DNA of 64,000 bases from Photobacterium sp. TY1-4. Lineage in GTDB: Bacteria > Pseudomonadota > Gammaproteobacteria > Enterobacterales > Vibrionaceae. Below are positions 41,676 to 52,571 of this stretch, one piece after another. The position numbers and the translations under genes were made by a program. The stretch's first letter is position 1, and the number at the start of each line of letters is the position of its first letter. The notes beneath the pieces are model-generated. The model saw only the letters and a list, made by a program, of their open reading frames with translations, made no database searches and had not been told where the DNA came from. The stretch lies in contig NZ_CP099734.1 of NCBI RefSeq assembly GCF_025398175.1, forward strand, positions 2,666,001-2,730,000, read 5' to 3'.

Positions 41676-41730
41676 AACATTATAGAGAGCGGAGACGCTG
41701 GTGGGAAGTGGTGACGCAGAAAAACAGTAA

Positions 41731-41748
41731 CCCCGGCGATGGCCGGGG
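41731..41748 (-). terminator. Hairpin after nqrM
   Basis: CCCCGGC (41731-41737) and GCCGGGG (41742-41748) form a very stable seven-base stem. On the minus strand it is followed by TTACTGTTTTTC, an imperfect T tract. It lies 29 bases beyond the nqrM stop. Confidence 0.65.
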
Positions 41749-41776
41749 CTGTGATCATGATTTCGGGGCAAGACAC

Positions 41777-41998
41777 TCAGAGGATCTGATTTTTCTTCCA
41801 TTCTGCCTGACGGGCTGCGCGGGCCTCGCGACGCTTACGCGCATCACACGGCTCAGGGCAATCACATTCCTTCTCGATGCCGATACTGCCCAGCCCACCG
41901 CAGCTGCCGCTGACCGTTTTACGCTGGAAAATGTAGCCGACCGCCATCGCCGCGATCACCAAAACAAAAACAGCAAAGGTCGTTAAATAGACAAACAT
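41777..41998 (-). CDS. nqrM: Na+-NQR maturation factor NqrM
   Basis: Small membrane protein needed to build the iron centre of the sodium-pumping NADH:quinone oxidoreductase. The 73-residue product has one transmembrane helix (about residues 4-24) and the conserved cysteine cluster SCGGLGSIGIEKECDCPEPC. It follows apbE by nine bases, so both maturation genes are co-expressed. Confidence 0.95.
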   Translation of the reverse strand: MFVYLTTFAVFVLVIAAMAVGYIFQRKTVSGSCGGLGSIGIEKECDCPEPCDARKRREARAARQAEWKKNQIL

Positions 41999-42007
41999 GA
42001 TAATTCT

Positions 42008-43030
42008 CTACTTTTTCTGTAAATAAGGGACAAAAGCACTCGAGGTATACTCACTGAAGCCTTCGTCAGTTTTTACCACCAGCAATACAGGCAATTGTTC
42101 CTGCTCTGCCAGGGCCAAAGATTTTTCTTTCCCCATCACCGAAAATGCGGTCGCCAGGGCATCTGCTGTCATGCTGGACGGGTGCAGCACGCTGACCGAA
42201 ACCACCCGGTTGTTGATCGGCTTGCAAGTTTTCGGGTCAATCAGGTGCGAATAACGGACACCATTCTGCTCAAAATAGTTCCGGTAATCCCCGGAGGTTG
42301 CAACCGCCATATTACCGGGCTCAATGATTTCCTGCACGGCCCGGCTACCATCTTCGGTCGGCTTTTCAATCGCGATTCGCCACGGCGTGCCTTCCAGGTT
42401 ATTGCCCTTCAGACGCAGCTCTCCCCCGATTTCCACCAGGTAGTCTGCCACCTGCAGCTCGTCAAAATAGTCTGCGACCACATCCACGCCGTACCCTTTG
42501 GCAATCGAGGACAGATCCACATACAGTTCCGGAATCCCCTTTTGCAGCGAATTGCCATGCACCGATAAGTGACGGATACCGACCTGACGCTGGCGGGCAG
42601 CGATTTCCTCGGCCGTCGGGGTGGTTTCCGGACGCGCTTCCGGACCGAAACTCCACAAATTGACAACAGGCCCAATAGTAACATCCAACGCGCCGTCGGT
42701 CAGCTCTGCCAGGCGAATCGCCTCGCGCACGACCTTGGCAGTGTCTGCCGAGACCGTCATCGGCTCAGTAGAGTGAGATTGGTTAAATTGGCTGAGCTCG
42801 GAATGCTTACGATAGGTCGACATCTGATCATTGACCAGTTCCAGCCGACGATCAATTTCGGCCTGAATATCTGTCGCTGGGGGCAAGCCTTCCTGCTTAA
42901 TCAACTTAATTGAGTAATAGGTCCCCATGGTCGAACCATTCAGGTGGATCATGTCACGCTGATCACTACAGGCGGATAAGGTCACCACAAGGGCCAACAA
43001 GAGCATACATTTGCTCAAGAACGTCTTCAT
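42008..43030 (-). CDS. apbE: FAD:protein FMN transferase ApbE
   Basis: Attaches FMN covalently to threonine residues in NqrB and NqrC on the periplasmic side. The 340-residue product is a lipoprotein (lipobox LSAC, cysteine at residue 21). ApbE-family segments are present: GSTMGTYYSIK, the DLSSIAKGYGVD stretch, and VATSGDYRNYF. Its location after nqrF fits its target. A terminator separates it from nqrF, so it may have its own promoter. Confidence 0.97.
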   Translation of the reverse strand: MKTFLSKCMLLLALVVTLSACSDQRDMIHLNGSTMGTYYSIKLIKQEGLPPATDIQAEIDRRLELVNDQMSTYRKHSELSQFNQSHSTEPMTVSADTAKVVREAIRLAELTDGALDVTIGPVVNLWSFGPEARPETTPTAEEIAARQRQVGIRHLSVHGNSLQKGIPELYVDLSSIAKGYGVDVVADYFDELQVADYLVEIGGELRLKGNNLEGTPWRIAIEKPTEDGSRAVQEIIEPGNMAVATSGDYRNYFEQNGVRYSHLIDPKTCKPINNRVVSVSVLHPSSMTADALATAFSVMGKEKSLALAEQEQLPVLLVVKTDEGFSEYTSSAFVPYLQKK

Positions 43031-43109
43031 TCAACAACTCCAACGGTACACAACTGCAGAGACTGCCAAGCACCGATAAAAGCAGCAAAGCGCTGCAAGC
43101 TACAGGACG

Positions 43110-43138
43110 AAAAAAGGCTGACCCCGGAAGGGTCAGCC
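43110..43138 (-). terminator. Terminator between nqrF and apbE
   Basis: Nine-base perfect arms (43116-43124 and 43130-43138) have a five-base loop. On the minus strand a T run follows (A run 43110-43115). It ends the nqrA-F transcript before apbE-nqrM. Confidence 0.9.
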
Positions 43139-43161
43139 AGTCTTTGCATGGGTCAGGCTAA

Positions 43162-44385
43162 TTAGCCACCGAAGTCATCCAGCAGGATGTTTTCGTCTTC
43201 AACACCAAGGTCTTTCAGCATGCCGATCACGGCAGCGTTCATCATTGGTGGACCACACATGTAGTATTCACAGTCTTCCGGTGCTTCGTGATCTTTCAGG
43301 TAGTTTTCATAAAGCACATTATGGATGAAACCTGTGTAACCATCCCAGTTGTCTTCCGGTAGCGGATCAGACAGGGCACAGTGCCAAACGAAGTTATCGT
43401 TTTCGGCCTGCAGCATGTCGAAGTCTTCGACGTAGAACATTTCGCGCTTAGAACGGGCGCCGTACCAGAACGACATTTTACGCGTAGAGTTCAGACGCTT
43501 CAGCTGATCGAAGATGTGAGAACGCATTGGTGCCATACCTGCACCACCACCCACAAAGACCATCTCGGCATCGGTATCTTTGGCGAAGAACTCACCAAAC
43601 GGACCGGAAATCGTACACTTATCACCGGCTTTCAGTGACCAGATGTAAGAAGACATGATGCCTGGTGGTACATTCGGATTGTTCGGCGGCGGTGTCGCGA
43701 TACGCACGTTCAACATGATGATGCCATGCTCTTCCGGGTAGTTCGCCATGGAGTACGCACGAATCGTCTCGTCATTGACTTTAGACTCGTAGCGGAACAG
43801 GTTGAACTTCTCCCAGTCCTCACGGTATTCCTGTGGAATATCGTAATCGGCATATTTCACGTGGTGAGCCGGCGCTTCAATCTGGATGTAACCCCCGGCA
43901 CGGAACGGTACAGACTCGCCATCCGGGATTTGCAGCTTCAGCTCTTTGATGAATGTCGCTTTGTTATCGTTCGAGATAACTGTACATTCCCATTTCTTCA
44001 CACCGAAGATTTCTTCTGGCAATTCGATGTCCATGTCGGTCTTCACGTTGACCTGACAGGCCAGACGCTCACCTTCACGGGCTTCACCTTTCGTGATGTG
44101 ATCAAGTTCAGTCGGCAGAATGTCACCGCCACCTGATTTCACTTTCACGCGGCACTGACCACATGAACCACCACCACCACACGCAGATGATACGAAAATA
44201 CCGTTGCCTGCCAGTGCACCTAGCAGTTTGCCACCCGCAGCGGTTGTAATCGCTTTTTCCGGGTCGCCATTGACTGAGATAGTAATGTCACCTGATGGTA
44301 CCAGCTTGGATTTAGCGAACAGAATCACTAAAACCAGAGCCAGGATAATCAGGGTGAACATGACTACGCCAAGAATAATATCCAT
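43162..44385 (-). CDS. nqrF: Na+-NQR subunit F (NADH oxidation)
   Basis: Entry point of electrons: it oxidises NADH through FAD and a [2Fe-2S] centre. The 407-residue product has an N-terminal transmembrane helix, a ferredoxin domain with C69, C75, C78 and C110, then FAD-binding RAYSMANYP and an NADH-binding domain. It is the last gene of the nqr operon. Confidence 0.99.
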   Translation of the reverse strand: MDIILGVVMFTLIILALVLVILFAKSKLVPSGDITISVNGDPEKAITTAAGGKLLGALAGNGIFVSSACGGGGSCGQCRVKVKSGGGDILPTELDHITKGEAREGERLACQVNVKTDMDIELPEEIFGVKKWECTVISNDNKATFIKELKLQIPDGESVPFRAGGYIQIEAPAHHVKYADYDIPQEYREDWEKFNLFRYESKVNDETIRAYSMANYPEEHGIIMLNVRIATPPPNNPNVPPGIMSSYIWSLKAGDKCTISGPFGEFFAKDTDAEMVFVGGGAGMAPMRSHIFDQLKRLNSTRKMSFWYGARSKREMFYVEDFDMLQAENDNFVWHCALSDPLPEDNWDGYTGFIHNVLYENYLKDHEAPEDCEYYMCGPPMMNAAVIGMLKDLGVEDENILLDDFGG

Positions 44386-44406
44386 TGATTATTCCTTTTA
44401 TCCTGT

Positions 44407-45003
44407 TTACAGCTGAACACCGGAGAAGGACATAAAGCCCAACGCCATAAGGCCGACAGAGATGAAGGTGATGCCCAGGCCACGCAGACCCGCAGGAACA
44501 TCAGAGTACTTCATCTTCTCACGGATACCCGCAAGAGCAACGATTGCCAGCATCCAACCGATACCAGAACCGAAACCGTAAACCACAGATTCAGCAAAGT
44601 TATAGTCACGCTGCACCATGAAAGATACACCACCGAAGATCGCACAGTTTACGGTGATCAACGGCAGGAAAATACCCAGCGCGTTATATAGCGGCGGGAA
44701 AAAGCGGTCCAGAATCATTTCCAGAATCTGTACCAGTGCCGCGATAACACCAATGAAGGTGATGAAGTTCAGGAAGGTGAGATCCACACCTTGAACCAGC
44801 GCGCCATCTTTCAGCAGCAGGTTGTAAACCAGGTTGTTCACCGGCACAGCAATGGTCAATACGACCGTAACTGCTACACCCAGACCGAAAGACGTCTTAA
44901 CTTTCTTGGATACCGCCAGGAAGGTACACATACCCAGGAAGAATGACAGCGCCATGTTCTCGATGAAAATCGAACGAACCAGCAGGCTTAGATAATGTTC
45001 CAT
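44407..45003 (-). CDS. nqrE: Na+-NQR subunit E
   Basis: Integral membrane subunit of 198 residues with six predicted helices. The conserved VNCAIFGG contributes a cysteine to the membrane iron centre shared with NqrD. It begins eight bases after nqrD. Confidence 0.99.
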   Translation of the reverse strand: MEHYLSLLVRSIFIENMALSFFLGMCTFLAVSKKVKTSFGLGVAVTVVLTIAVPVNNLVYNLLLKDGALVQGVDLTFLNFITFIGVIAALVQILEMILDRFFPPLYNALGIFLPLITVNCAIFGGVSFMVQRDYNFAESVVYGFGSGIGWMLAIVALAGIREKMKYSDVPAGLRGLGITFISVGLMALGFMSFSGVQL

Positions 45004-45010
45004 GTTCCCC

Positions 45011-45643
45011 TTACTCCTTCGCTTCTACTTGTTCAGGACGGAAGGTACGAATCGTCCAGATCAGGAAACCAATCAGGAAGAAAGCAGACGGTGCCAGCAG
45101 CATGATGCCGTTCGGCTGGTACCAGCCACCTTCTGAAATCAGAGGCAGAACCTGCGCACCGAACAGCTTGCCTGAGCCCAGCAGCTCACGGAAGAAACCG
45201 ACTGTGATCAGGACGAAGCCGTAACCCAGACCGTTCCCGATACCATCCAGCAGCGATGGCAGCGGTGCTGATTTCATGGCATATGCTTCTGCACGACCCA
45301 TGACGATACAGTTGGTAATGATCAGACCAACAAATACAGTCAGCTGCTTCGAAATATCGTAAACATAGGCTTTCAGTATCTGGTCAACCACGATTACCAG
45401 AGAGGCGATGATTGCCATTTGGGCAATAATACGCACACTGTTTGGAATGTGGTTACGGATCAACGATACGAAAAAGTTCGAAAACGCCGTTACGAAGGTT
45501 ACTGCCAGCGTCATAACAAACGCTGTTTCCAGTTTGGTGGTCACTGCCAGGGCAGAACACACACCCAGGATCTGCAGGGCGATCGGGTTATTACTGATCA
45601 GCGGTCCAAACAGAACCTTCTTCATTTCTTTAGTATCAGCCAT
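45011..45643 (-). CDS. nqrD: Na+-NQR subunit D
   Basis: Integral membrane subunit of 210 residues, paralogous to NqrE. The segment [14 protein letters not shown] holds the cysteine for the shared iron centre. It overlaps nqrC by eight bases, which implies coupled translation. Confidence 0.99.
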   Translation of the reverse strand: MADTKEMKKVLFGPLISNNPIALQILGVCSALAVTTKLETAFVMTLAVTFVTAFSNFFVSLIRNHIPNSVRIIAQMAIIASLVIVVDQILKAYVYDISKQLTVFVGLIITNCIVMGRAEAYAMKSAPLPSLLDGIGNGLGYGFVLITVGFFRELLGSGKLFGAQVLPLISEGGWYQPNGIMLLAPSAFFLIGFLIWTIRTFRPEQVEAKE

Positions 45644-46427
45644 TGTTCAGGCCTCCTTCACGAACCTTCGCCAGGAACGGACCGAAGCCATTTTCACCCA
45701 GCCAGAATTTGAAGGTATTCTCGACACCGTTACTGGTCAGCGTCGCACCAGAAAGCGCATCTACACCATGCTCACTACCGGCTGGTGCACCGCCTTTCAC
45801 GACACGGATGGCAGGTTGACCGTTTTCATCATACAGTTTCTTGCCTTCCCACTGTGCACGCCATCTCGGGTTCACAACTTCACCACCCAGACCGGCAGTT
45901 TCACCCTGCTGGTAGTAAGTGATGCCTGAAACCGTGTTGCCGTCAGTTTCGACTGCAACAAACGCGTACATCATCGACCACAGGCCATTGCCGTGAACCG
46001 GCAGGATCACTTTCTCAACACCGTTGTTGTCATCGCGAACCAGGTATACCTTGGCCACGTTGGCACGACGAATGATCTTACCGAAGTCAACGGTCGGATC
46101 CAGCTTCTCAGACTGTGCCGGCGTTTTCGCAGCATTGCGCTGATCGTACTGAGCGGCATTTTGACCGTCCACAGACTCTACAAAGTTGCCTGTATTCAGA
46201 TCAACCAGCCGCGGCTCGATGAACTGCTCGTAAGTCTCTGGTACGTTGATGCCTTCCTGAAGAAGACCGGCAACAGAAAGGATATTGCGCTGAACGTCAA
46301 GCACAGCATTTTTCTGCTGCAGTGGACGCAGAGCAACCGCCGCAGCTGATACCACGATCGAGCACACCAGGCTCAGTGCGATAACAACAATCAGCGTCTT
46401 TTTAATGCTATCGTTATTACTTGACAT
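45636..46427 (-). CDS. nqrC: Na+-NQR subunit C (covalent FMN)
   Basis: Membrane-anchored subunit carrying covalently bound FMN. The 263-residue product has one N-terminal helix and the ApbE target SGAT with flavinylated T229. It overlaps nqrB by 11 bases. Confidence 0.99.
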   Translation of the reverse strand: MSSNNDSIKKTLIVVIALSLVCSIVVSAAAVALRPLQQKNAVLDVQRNILSVAGLLQEGINVPETYEQFIEPRLVDLNTGNFVESVDGQNAAQYDQRNAAKTPAQSEKLDPTVDFGKIIRRANVAKVYLVRDDNNGVEKVILPVHGNGLWSMMYAFVAVETDGNTVSGITYYQQGETAGLGGEVVNPRWRAQWEGKKLYDENGQPAIRVVKGGAPAGSEHGVDALSGATLTSNGVENTFKFWLGENGFGPFLAKVREGGLNNG

Positions 46428-47661
46428 GACGTGCTAGCCTCCGCTTGATGTTGCCCTGAACTACTAGGTTGTCAAATAGAGGTGCAAATAGGTTTGCAAA
46501 CAGGATTGCCAGCATCATCCCTTCCGGGAATGCCGGGTTCACCACACGAACCAGAACAGCCATCACACCGATCAGTGCACCGTACCACCATTTACCTTTA
46601 TTGGTGAAAGCAGCAGAGACAGGGTCGGTCGCCATGAACATCATCCCGAATGCAAAGCCACCCAGAACCAGGTGCCAGTGCCAAGGCATGCTGAACATTG
46701 CGTTGGTGTCAGAACCGATGATGTTGAACAGCGTTGCTGTCGCGACCATACCAATCATGGTACCGGCAATGATGCGCCAGGAAGCAATCCCCATGAACAC
46801 GATCATGGCACCACCCAGGACGATGAACAGCGTCGAGACTTCACCAATTGAACCAGGAATGCGGCCGATGAACGCGTCCATCCAGCTAATCGCTTCGCCA
46901 GTTACTGTGTTGATCAGCGCAGCCTGACCACCGTTCGCCCACTGGCTCAGCGCAGTCGCGCCAGAGAAACCGTCTGCCGCAGTCCAGACCAGATCACCAG
47001 AGATCTGAGCCGGGTATGCGAAGAACAGGAACGCACGGCCTGCCAGTGCAGGGTTGAGGAAGTTACGGCCTGTACCACCAAAGATTTCTTTTGCAACGAC
47101 AACACCGAAGGTGATCCCCAGGGCTGCTTGCCATAGTGGTAGTGTTGGCGGCACGATCAGTGCAAACAGGATCGAAGTAACGAAGAAGCCTTCGTTCACT
47201 TCGTGCTTACGGACCATACAGAACAGGACTTCCCAGATACCGCCGACAGCAAATACTGTCGCGTAAATCGGCAGGAAGAAGGTTGCACCCAGCAGCATTT
47301 TGCTGCCCCAGCCCGCATCGGCTGCCAGGGTTCCACCCAGCATTTGCGTCAGCCAGTAGTGCCAGTCGCCGGCAATCACCGCAGCCAGTTGCTCACCAAC
47401 ATACATGTGGTTCAGCGCAACAATCGCTTGGTGACCGGTGTTGTACATGCCCCAGAACATAGCTGGGAAAACTGCGAACCACACCATGATCATGATACGT
47501 TTCAGATCGATGTTGTCACGCACGTGAGCACCGGTGCGCGTCACTTGACCTGGGGTATACAGCAACGTGGCAACCGCTTCATACAGCGCAAACCACTTCT
47601 CGTGCTTACCACCCGGCTCAAAATGGGGCTCGATTTGCTCTAGGAAATTCTTGAGGCTCAT
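46417..47661 (-). CDS. nqrB: Na+-NQR subunit B (covalent FMN, riboflavin)
   Basis: Main sodium-translocating membrane subunit. The 414-residue product has about ten helices and the flavinylation motif SGAT with T236, the same number as in Vibrio cholerae. It lies three bases after nqrA. Confidence 0.99.
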   Translation of the reverse strand: MSLKNFLEQIEPHFEPGGKHEKWFALYEAVATLLYTPGQVTRTGAHVRDNIDLKRIMIMVWFAVFPAMFWGMYNTGHQAIVALNHMYVGEQLAAVIAGDWHYWLTQMLGGTLAADAGWGSKMLLGATFFLPIYATVFAVGGIWEVLFCMVRKHEVNEGFFVTSILFALIVPPTLPLWQAALGITFGVVVAKEIFGGTGRNFLNPALAGRAFLFFAYPAQISGDLVWTAADGFSGATALSQWANGGQAALINTVTGEAISWMDAFIGRIPGSIGEVSTLFIVLGGAMIVFMGIASWRIIAGTMIGMVATATLFNIIGSDTNAMFSMPWHWHLVLGGFAFGMMFMATDPVSAAFTNKGKWWYGALIGVMAVLVRVVNPAFPEGMMLAILFANLFAPLFDNLVVQGNIKRRLARHVK

Positions 47662-47664
47662 GAA

Positions 47665-49005
47665 TTACCCTTCCTTCTCAATCTTGTCCAGACACTCACG
47701 CAGCAGAGGACCGAACTCATACTTACCTGGGCATACAAACGTACACAGTGCCAGATCTTCTTCGTCAAGCTCCAGTGCACCCAGTTGCTGAGCACTGTCA
47801 CTGTCACCAGCACACAGGTCACGCAACAGCAGGGTCGGCTCAATATCCAGCGGCATCACACGCTCGTAGTTGCCGATTGGCACCATCGAACGCTCAGAAC
47901 CGTTGGTTGACGTGGTCATGTTAAACAGTTGGCTTGGGAAGAACTGGCTCAGGAACGCACGGGTGACCGAGAACTTGTTCTTACCTGGCGCAATCCAGCC
48001 CATGAACTCTTTCTCACGGCCTTCACGCAGCGCAGTCACCTGGAGGTGGTAACGACCCAGATAGGCTTGAGGACCCGCAGCATGCTTACCGTTCAATACT
48101 GAACCAGACAGCACACGCAGTTCGCCCGGCATCAGCTCAGCGTCCGTCAGTTGCTCAATCGAAGCACCCAGCGTGGTACGAACCAGACGTGGTGTGTTCA
48201 CGGCAGGACCTGCCAGAGAGACGACACGGTCGGTGTACAGCGCACCGGTCAGGAACAGTTGACCGAAAGCGATCACGTCCTGATAGTTGATGTGCCACGC
48301 AACGTTGTGCAGGTCAGCACCAAACAAGGTGTGAATGTGCGTGCCAACCAGACCCGCAGGGTGCGGACCGTTGAAGACATGCTCTTCGACATTCGACTGC
48401 TTCGAACGCGGCAGGCTGGCGCCTGATTTACAAACCATCACCTTCCCGCGGGTCAGTTTTGACAGCAGGGTCAGACCGGCCACAAACGCGTCGCTCTGCT
48501 CATTGATGATGATTTCCGGGTTCGCTGCCAGCGGATTGGTATCCATGGCAGTGACGAAAATCGCCTGGGTTTCAGCGTCGATGGCAGGCACCTTGCTGAA
48601 CGGACGGGTCCGCAGCGCTGTCCACATGCCAGATTCAACCAACTGCTCAACAATCGCATTGCGATCCAGCTGGGCCAGCTGGTCTGCTTCGTAGCGGTTA
48701 AATGTGACCTGCTCGTCGCCTTCGGCTTCAATCACAACGGATTGCAGCACGCGCTTCGCGCCACGGTTGATTTCAACGACCTTGCCGCTGGCTGGTGCAG
48801 TGAACTTCACGCCAGGATTCTTTTTATCTTCAAAAAGAATCTGACCTTTTTTCACTACATCCCCTACGCGGGTATGCATTGTAGGACGCATACCAACATA
48901 TTCTTCGCCAAGCAAGGCAACTTGTGTGATGGTCTTACCATCATTTATCGCCTGGGCAGGAGTCCCTGCAATTGGGATATCCAAACCCTTTTTTATTGTA
49001 ATCAT
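47665..49005 (-). CDS. nqrA: Na+-NQR subunit A
   Basis: Peripheral cytoplasmic subunit that binds the complex. The start at 49005 gives [14 protein letters not shown], the known NqrA N terminus; a GTG start 12 bases upstream is possible but unlikely. The product is 446 residues. It is the first gene of the nqr operon; the 409-base upstream region must hold the promoter. Confidence 0.99.
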   Translation of the reverse strand: MITIKKGLDIPIAGTPAQAINDGKTITQVALLGEEYVGMRPTMHTRVGDVVKKGQILFEDKKNPGVKFTAPASGKVVEINRGAKRVLQSVVIEAEGDEQVTFNRYEADQLAQLDRNAIVEQLVESGMWTALRTRPFSKVPAIDAETQAIFVTAMDTNPLAANPEIIINEQSDAFVAGLTLLSKLTRGKVMVCKSGASLPRSKQSNVEEHVFNGPHPAGLVGTHIHTLFGADLHNVAWHINYQDVIAFGQLFLTGALYTDRVVSLAGPAVNTPRLVRTTLGASIEQLTDAELMPGELRVLSGSVLNGKHAAGPQAYLGRYHLQVTALREGREKEFMGWIAPGKNKFSVTRAFLSQFFPSQLFNMTTSTNGSERSMVPIGNYERVMPLDIEPTLLLRDLCAGDSDSAQQLGALELDEEDLALCTFVCPGKYEFGPLLRECLDKIEKEG

Positions 49006-49413
49006 ACGCACTTGCACTACATTAAAGGGAAAAAGAATTTTCTATTGCGTAATTTAGACACGACTTTCCTTCGTCCGAAGCCAGCTGGAACACCGCCGGC
49101 ACCGCAACATCCTATTTACTTATCGATCACAGCCTCTGTGACGAATAATTTGAGGCCGCGATTCTATCATTAATCCACGGCTTTTTACTATGCCAAACCA
49201 CGCTAAACGCGGTGAAAATCAGCGAAGATTTCCAACGCAACACATTTATAAGGCTGTAAATTTGAGCCAACGCACAATTGTGAACTGTTCGTCGATTTAG
49301 CAACACATTCTCACGACGGACACATCATTAACAAAAATCCAATAAAGTAAAAACACCCACAATAATGGGGCAACACAGCCCCATTTCGTTTGGTTATAAT
49401 CTGTCACAAGATG
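49006..49413. other. nqr promoter region
   Basis: About 400 AT-rich bases without a credible gene. The region holds TCACAG-CCT-CTGTGA (49127-49141), a small inverted repeat. I could not fix a -10/-35 pair with confidence. Confidence 0.5.
49364..49385 (-). terminator. Hairpin after the TRAP binding-protein gene
   Basis: AATGGGGC (49364-49371) and GCCCCATT (49378-49385) have a six-base loop; on the minus strand ATTGTGGGTGTTTTT follows, a poor T tract. Termination by it is likely but not certain. Confidence 0.45.
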
Positions 49414-50493
49414 TTAATCACCGTTCACAATTTCGCCAGATGATACCCGGTTATACAACTGGGTGTCGGCCTGAAACTGCCGATATGACGCGTAAATTCG
49501 TGCCAGCACCGGGTCATTTTCACTTATCTCTACCAGCAATTCCCGGGTCAGTCGCTGCAACTCGACCAGGACCGGAGCCGGGAAGCGCCGTAACGCCACA
49601 TCATGCTCACGGACCAGCACATCCAGCGCCTGCATATTTTTCACCGTGTACTCATCCAGCAGATCCTGGTTTACCGCACGGGCTGCCGTGATCACCAATT
49701 GTTGCAAATCATCCGGTAAACTTTGCAACGCCTGCTGATTGACCAGAAACTCAAGGGTGGTACTGGGTTCCTGCCACCCTGGGTAATAGTAGTATTTCGC
49801 GGCATTATGTAAACCGAATGCTAAATCATTATAGGGGCCGACCCACTCCGCAGCGTCAATCGCCCCGGTTTCCAGCGCGGTAAAGAGCTCCCCGCCGGAC
49901 AAACTGACCGGGATCCCGCCGGCCCGCTTAAACACATCCGCGCCATATCCCGGCAAACGCATTTTCAGCCCTTTGAGATCATCCATGGTCTGAATTTCTT
50001 TGTTAAACCAGCCCCCCATCTGAGCACCGGTATTGCCGCCCGCCATCGGAACGACCCCGTAAGGCTCATAGAGCGACTGCCACAGCGCTAACCCGCCACC
50101 GTAGTGAAGCCAGGCGTTCATTTCCTGTGCTGAGAGTCCAAAAGGGACGGATGAAAAAAATGGCGCGGCCGGAATTTTCTCCTGCCAATAGAACGCGGCC
50201 GAATGGCCCATCTGTACCGTACCTTTCGACACGGCATTGAAAACATCGAAACTCGGCACCAGCTCACCGGCACCATAGACCCGGATCACCAAGCGGCCAT
50301 TGCTCAGCCGGTTCACCGTGTCGGCAAATCGCTCCGGCGCGACTCCCATTCCGGGAAATCCTTTGGGCCAGGAGGTTACCAGCTTCCATTCGACAGCCTT
50401 TGCTGCCTCGCCTTCGCCGCCCGGTTCACTACAAGCGGCCAGAGTAAACACGCACAGCGTGCCAAGTAGCCACTGACGACAACGTCTCACCAT
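49414..50493 (-). CDS. TRAP-type solute-binding lipoprotein, orphan
   Basis: DctP/TakP-family binding protein of 359 residues from the ATG at 50493 (AGGA seven bases upstream). It has a lipoprotein signal (lipobox LAAC), then KLVTSWPKGFPG, GGNTGAQMGGWFNKEI, and the ligand-binding arginine segment KGLKMRLPGYG typical of carboxylate binders. Related proteins are usually soluble, so lipid anchoring stands out. No dctQ or dctM gene is near; it may feed a transporter elsewhere or act as a sensor. The ligand is probably a 2-oxoacid or similar carboxylate, by family only. Confidence 0.88.
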   Translation of the reverse strand: MVRRCRQWLLGTLCVFTLAACSEPGGEGEAAKAVEWKLVTSWPKGFPGMGVAPERFADTVNRLSNGRLVIRVYGAGELVPSFDVFNAVSKGTVQMGHSAAFYWQEKIPAAPFFSSVPFGLSAQEMNAWLHYGGGLALWQSLYEPYGVVPMAGGNTGAQMGGWFNKEIQTMDDLKGLKMRLPGYGADVFKRAGGIPVSLSGGELFTALETGAIDAAEWVGPYNDLAFGLHNAAKYYYYPGWQEPSTTLEFLVNQQALQSLPDDLQQLVITAARAVNQDLLDEYTVKNMQALDVLVREHDVALRRFPAPVLVELQRLTRELLVEISENDPVLARIYASYRQFQADTQLYNRVSSGEIVNGD

Positions 50494-50704
50494 GCAATAT
50501 CCTTTTGCTTGATTTTCACTCAATGATCTCCTGCTTGACCTGAAGGCTCACTGAACAAGCCCCATTCATTCCGGGGCTTTCGTCACAGTGCCACGACTGC
50601 CGCGCTCAGCAGAGCACGCCTCAACCAGTATAGCCAGTCCACTCGACAAGCTCACATGCAGGCACAGGATTGAGATCAGACACGATCAAGGACTTATCAT
50701 ACGC

Positions 50705-50733
50705 GATAGCGGGCAAGAATATTGCCCGCTATC
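50705..50733. repeat. Perfect 12-base inverted repeat
   Basis: GATAGCGGGCAA (50705-50716) and TTGCCCGCTATC (50722-50733) surround the loop GAATA. Neither strand has a T run. The rest of the 341-base gap (50494-50834) holds a weaker GCCCC/GGGGC hairpin near 50558-50579 and no gene. Confidence 0.85.
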
Positions 50734-50834
50734 TCAAACTTTGAAACGTCGGACCAGTCAAACAGTTCCGAGTCAGGAGGGAAGGAATGCGCCGCGTTAC
50801 CACGGCTGCGCTGCCGTGCTCAGGCCGCGACTCG

Positions 50835-51149
50835 TCAGCCCAGTTTACTGCCGCCGCGACACGCCGGAGACGTAGGCGCTTGCGCTTGCTGGGCCTGCCA
50901 CTCACTGTCGGTATAGGTGTGGATCGCCAGGGCATGAATATGATTGGCCAGCTCATCGGCCAACACCGTATTGACTGCACGGTGGCGCCCAATCAGGCGC
51001 TGTCCGTCGAACTGCGCGCTGACAATCACCACTTTAAAGTGGCTTTCCGACCCCGCCGGGACATTGTGCATGTAGCTTTCATTGATGACTTCAAGGTGTA
51101 CCGGGGCAAATGCCTGATACAATTTTTTTGTAATGCGATCCTGGATCAT
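50835..51149 (-). CDS. bolA: BolA-family protein
   Basis: Small protein of the BolA family; with monothiol glutaredoxins it handles iron-sulfur clusters, and it also affects cell shape. The 104-residue product (ATG at 51149, AAGGTG upstream) has the conserved [14 protein letters not shown] and [14 protein letters not shown] segments. The last 20 residues are a low-complexity tail. It is divergent from rlmG, a frequent arrangement in vibrios. Confidence 0.95.
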   Translation of the reverse strand: MIQDRITKKLYQAFAPVHLEVINESYMHNVPAGSESHFKVVIVSAQFDGQRLIGRHRAVNTVLADELANHIHALAIHTYTDSEWQAQQAQAPTSPACRGGSKLG

Positions 51150-51373
51150 AACTCTCACCTTCAGCGCTGACCTGTTTCCCTTCGCTTGAGCTCACGCCCT
51201 CAATAACCCCACCAAACGAGCCGTCAAAGCGACCGAATCGGGTTCAGTCCCAGTGCTATTCGACAGGAAGAATGACTGAAATCAGTGGCTCGGCAAGGGT
51301 TTTAGTTTGCAGCGCAGGCATGTTCTGCGAAAATAGATAACCAAAATGTAAACATACCTGAAAGTAATCGGTA

Positions 51374-52504
51374 ATGAAACCAGAGCTCAACCTGCATGGG
51401 CAAACGCTGACCCTCAAGCGTTTCCCGACCAGAACAAATGAAACGCTCCAGGCATGGGACGCCGCAGATGAGTACCTTATCAACCACGTCCATGACCAGG
51501 ACATCACCCTGGATCCCGCCCGTCCGATCCTGATCATGAACGACAGTTTCGGCGCGCTCAGCTGCTGGTTTGCCAATCAAGGGCCGGTGACTTGCGTCAC
51601 GGACTCCTATATCGCCCATCAGGGGTGTCTGGCCAATCTGGCAGCCAACCAGCGCCCTGCCGTCAATATCATCGACTGCCTGGCCGAATTGCCGGAGAAC
51701 CCGCAGTTGGTATTGCTCAAGCTGCCGAAAACCAACCGCCTGCTAACCTGGCAGCTCCAGCAGCTCTGCCAGAAACTGCCTGCAGACTGCACCGTGATCG
51801 CTGCGGCCAAAGCCAAGGACATTCACACGTCAACCCTGAAACTGTTTGAAAAATATCTGGGCCAAACCAAAACCTCACTGGCGGTGAAAAAAGCCCGGCT
51901 CATATTCTGCGAGGTGAACCCGGCGCTGGCACAACCACTGCCGGAGCCGCTGCGCTGGGAAGTCCCAGAGCACGGCCTCACCCTCACCAACCATGCCAAT
52001 GTCTTCTCAGGGGATAGCCTGGATATCGGCGCGCGGTTGCTGCTGGAGCATATTCCCAGCTACGATCGCCCGCAGCACATCATTGACTTAGGTTGCGGTA
52101 ACGGCGTGATTGGCATTAAAGCGGCCCAGCTGAATCCGAAAGCTAAGATCACCTGTGTGGACGAGAGCTACATGGCCGTCGCTTCCTGCCGCGCCAATGC
52201 CGCCCTGAACTTGCCGGATCCGGCGCAGCTGACCGCCACGGTGAACAACTGCCTGAGCGGCTTTGCGCCCGACAGCGCCGATGTGGTGTTGTGCAACCCA
52301 CCGTTCCATCAGCAAACCACTATTACCGATCACATTGCCTGGCAAATGTTTTGTGATGCAAAGCAAGTTCTGACATCTCAGGGACGGCTGATCGTGATTG
52401 GGAACCGCCACCTGGGCTACGATGGAAAACTTAAACGTTTATTTGGTAACGTATCGGTCATTGCCCAGAACAATAAGTTCGTGGTTTATCAAACTAGAAA
52501 ATAA
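51374..52504 (+). CDS. rlmG: 23S rRNA G1835 N2-methyltransferase
   Basis: Methylates guanine 1835 of 23S rRNA with S-adenosylmethionine. The 376-residue product has an N-terminal non-catalytic domain and a C-terminal methyltransferase domain with SAM motif DLGCGNG (238-244) and the target-base motif NPPF (308-311). The length matches the family. Confidence 0.96.
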   Translation: MKPELNLHGQTLTLKRFPTRTNETLQAWDAADEYLINHVHDQDITLDPARPILIMNDSFGALSCWFANQGPVTCVTDSYIAHQGCLANLAANQRPAVNIIDCLAELPENPQLVLLKLPKTNRLLTWQLQQLCQKLPADCTVIAAAKAKDIHTSTLKLFEKYLGQTKTSLAVKKARLIFCEVNPALAQPLPEPLRWEVPEHGLTLTNHANVFSGDSLDIGARLLLEHIPSYDRPQHIIDLGCGNGVIGIKAAQLNPKAKITCVDESYMAVASCRANAALNLPDPAQLTATVNNCLSGFAPDSADVVLCNPPFHQQTTITDHIAWQMFCDAKQVLTSQGRLIVIGNRHLGYDGKLKRLFGNVSVIAQNNKFVVYQTRK

Positions 52505-52571
52505 TTTTGACATTTACATACACTGTTACGGCGCTCAATCCCGCCGCAGTTTGTTAAGGATAGAGAAATCG

